Assembly (NCBI GenBank): GCA_041687675.1
Contig: JAWLBM010000001.1
Location: 310,001-374,000, forward strand
Direction of reading: 5' to 3'
From: JAWLBM01 sp041687675
Lineage (GTDB): Bacteria > Pseudomonadota > Alphaproteobacteria > Rhizobiales > Pleomorphomonadaceae
Length of the DNA: 64,000 nucleotides
Shown: in pieces, positions 62,611 through 64,000 of the stretch
How the letters are laid out: each line of letters starts with the position of its first letter
Numbering within the stretch: the first letter of the stretch is position 1
Notes under the pieces: model-generated
The model's database searches: none
The model's input: the letters and a program-made list of their open reading frames with translations, nothing else
Told to the model about the DNA's origin: nothing
Made by a program: the position numbers and the translations under genes

Positions 62611-63390
62611 TCAGCCGCGCGGCCGGTAGCGCTCGAACCAGCCGAGCCCGTCGACGGTCCCGGCCGCGGGCCGGTACTCGCAGCCGACGAAGCCGCGGTA
62701 GCCCAGGCGGTCGAGGAGGCCGAACAGGCGGTGGTCGTCGAGTTCGCCGCTGCCGGGCTCGTGCCGCTCCGGCACCGAGGCGATCTGGACGTGGCCGATC
62801 AGCGGGAACATCGCCTCGATCGCCCGCGTCACGTCGCCGGCCATGATCTGCCGGTGGTAGATGTCGAACTGCAGCAGGACGTTGTCCCGGCCCGAGGCGG
62901 CGATCAGCTCGCGGGCGAGGTCGAAGGAATTGAGGAAGTAGCCCGGCATGTCGCGCGGGTTGATCGGCTCGATCACGATGTGCATGCCGCGCGGCCCGGC
63001 CGCGTCCGCGGCCGCCTTGAGGCAGTCGAGGTAGCGGCCGCGGGCGGCGGCGTCCGCCGGATCGCCGAGCCCCGCCATCATGTGCATGCGGCCGACGCCG
63101 GTGGCCTCGGCGTAGTCGAGCGCCCTGGCGAGGCCGGCGCGGAAGTCCTCGGCGCGGCCGGGCAGGGAGGCGACGCCGCGCTCGCCGGCGGTCCAGTCGC
63201 CCGGCGGCAGGTTGAAGAGGGCGAGGGTCAGCCCCGCCCGGTCCAGCGCGCCCGCGACCTCGGCCGGCGAATGATCATAGGGGAAGAGGAACTCCACCGC
63301 GTCGAAGCCGGCGTCGGCGGCCGCGGCGAAGCGGTCGAGAAAGCCGTGCTCCTGGAACATCATGGAGAGGTTGGCGGCGAAGCGGGGCAT
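62611..63390 (-). CDS. Hydroxypyruvate isomerase / OtnI family protein
   Basis: This 259-residue TIM-barrel isomerase of the Hyi/OtnI family has FAANLSMMFQEHGFLDRF at the N-terminus, VIEPINPRDMPGYFL with a metal-binding glutamate near residue 140, QFDIYHRQIM near 172 and GCEYRPAAGT near the end. Members interconvert hydroxypyruvate and tartronate semialdehyde, or 2-oxo- and 3-oxo-tetronate (OtnI). The window also carries otnK and otnC, so OtnI activity is possible, though they are 47 kb away. Confidence 0.85.
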   Translation of the reverse strand: MPRFAANLSMMFQEHGFLDRFAAAADAGFDAVEFLFPYDHSPAEVAGALDRAGLTLALFNLPPGDWTAGERGVASLPGRAEDFRAGLARALDYAEATGVGRMHMMAGLGDPADAAARGRYLDCLKAAADAAGPRGMHIVIEPINPRDMPGYFLNSFDLARELIAASGRDNVLLQFDIYHRQIMAGDVTRAIEAMFPLIGHVQIASVPERHEPGSGELDDHRLFGLLDRLGYRGFVGCEYRPAAGTVDGLGWFERYRPRG

Positions 63391-63612
63391 GGACGGATCC
63401 TCGGCGGGGACGGGCCGGGCCACCATGCCCCGGCGCCTCGCCCGCGCGCAACCCGGGCGGCCGGACGGGGCCGAATTTCCACTGGCGGCGGCCCGGCGCT
63501 TGCCGCATTCTCCGCAGCCTGGGGGAACACGGTGACATGTTGCCCGCGGCCGGGGAGGCCGGCGGGCGACGTGGTCCGGCAACGAGATACGAGACAGGAA
63601 AGAGGAACGCGT

Positions 63613-64000
63613 ATGATCCGAGTGACGAGGAGATCGGTGATCGCGGCCGCCTGCGCGGCGACCATGGGCCTAGCGGCCCTTCCCGCGAAGGCCGAGGAGT
63701 TCATCAACGTGCTGACCGGCGGCACGTCGGGCGTCTACTATCCGCTCGGCGTCGCGCTTTCGAAGATCTACGGCGAGACCATCCCCGACGCCCGCACGCA
63801 GGTCCAGTCGACCAAGGCGTCGGTCGAGAACCTCAACCTCCTGCAGCAGGGCCGCGGCGAGATCGCCTTCGCCCTCGGCGACAGCGTGAAGCTCGCCTGG
63901 GAGGGCAACGAGGAGGCCGGCTTCAAGGCCCCGCTCGACAAGCTGCGCGGCATCGCCGCCATCTACCCCAACTACATCCAGATCGTCGCCTCGGCGGACT
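63613..64000 (+). CDS. TRAP transporter TAXI-family solute receptor (5' part)
   Basis: The first 129 residues of a periplasmic TAXI-type receptor are present; the gene runs off the right edge. It has a signal peptide (about residues 1-27, ending LPAKAEE) and the family opening INVLTGGTSGVYYPLG (about 31-46), then QVQSTKASVENLNLLQQG and EIAFALGDSV. TAXI receptors feed glutamate, 2-oxoglutarate or similar anions to fused TRAP permeases, which should follow outside the window. AGGAAAGAGG precedes the ATG. Confidence 0.9.
   Translation, partial: MIRVTRRSVIAAACAATMGLAALPAKAEEFINVLTGGTSGVYYPLGVALSKIYGETIPDARTQVQSTKASVENLNLLQQGRGEIAFALGDSVKLAWEGNEEAGFKAPLDKLRGIAAIYPNYIQIVASAD

Overview
The window is about 70% GC and is packed with bacterial genes on both strands. 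The NepR-EcfG-PhyR general stress module, Shine-Dalgarno usage, frequent GTG/TTG starts and the sox gene order all point to an alphaproteobacterium, probably in the Hyphomicrobiales. A full sox cluster suggests it can use reduced sulfur as an electron donor next to a broad heterotrophic metabolism of sugars, acid sugars, amino acids and trehalose-like compounds. I saw no tRNA, rRNA, CRISPR array, phage or insertion sequence, so this looks like ordinary chromosome.

Layout. 1-5940: the front part of a multiheme cytochrome c, a two-gene ABC-2 exporter, a SleB-type cell wall hydrolase and a triple-PAS GGDEF-EAL protein. 6020-15807: a catabolic locus. On the minus strand are a GntR regulator, a small monooxygenase-fold protein, an HpcH/HpaI aldolase, a D-2-hydroxyacid dehydrogenase and a sugar-type ABC importer. 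Divergent from these are an OtnK-type kinase and an OtnC-type decarboxylating aldolase, suggesting import and breakdown of a short acid sugar. 15835-17833: two membrane proteins divergent from a TetR regulator, with three operator-like palindromes between them.

18009-29884: the sulfur oxidation region. Leftward soxS, soxR and a SoxT-like YeeE/YedE transporter face rightward soxVWXYZABCD. A DUF302 protein and a Tat-exported metallo-beta-lactamase-fold protein lie to the left. The divergent soxS/soxV gap holds a 324-bp array of 18-bp tandem repeats. A near-identical 21-bp AT-rich element lies in front of both the metallo-hydrolase and soxX, and is a candidate SoxR operator.

30065-40199: a YbjQ-family protein, an APH-like kinase, a PRPP-synthetase-like protein, a chemoreceptor and the prkA-yeaH-spoVR operon. 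40622-53731: assorted metabolism, including a cyclic amidohydrolase, thuA/thuB with two LacI-type palindromes, a divergent pair of amine oxidoreductase and PLP decarboxylase, a LysR regulator, a UPF0280 protein, an Lrp regulator and an AceE-like 2-oxoacid dehydrogenase E1.

53823-62599: signal transduction and stress. There are stand-alone receivers, glgX, ecfG-nepR divergent from phyR, a HWE/HisKA_2-type histidine kinase and a Crp/Fnr regulator. Three sites match the EcfG promoter pattern GGAAC-N17-CGTT, one each for nepR-ecfG, phyR and the Crp/Fnr gene. The window ends with a hydroxypyruvate isomerase/OtnI-family protein and the start of a TAXI-type TRAP solute receptor.
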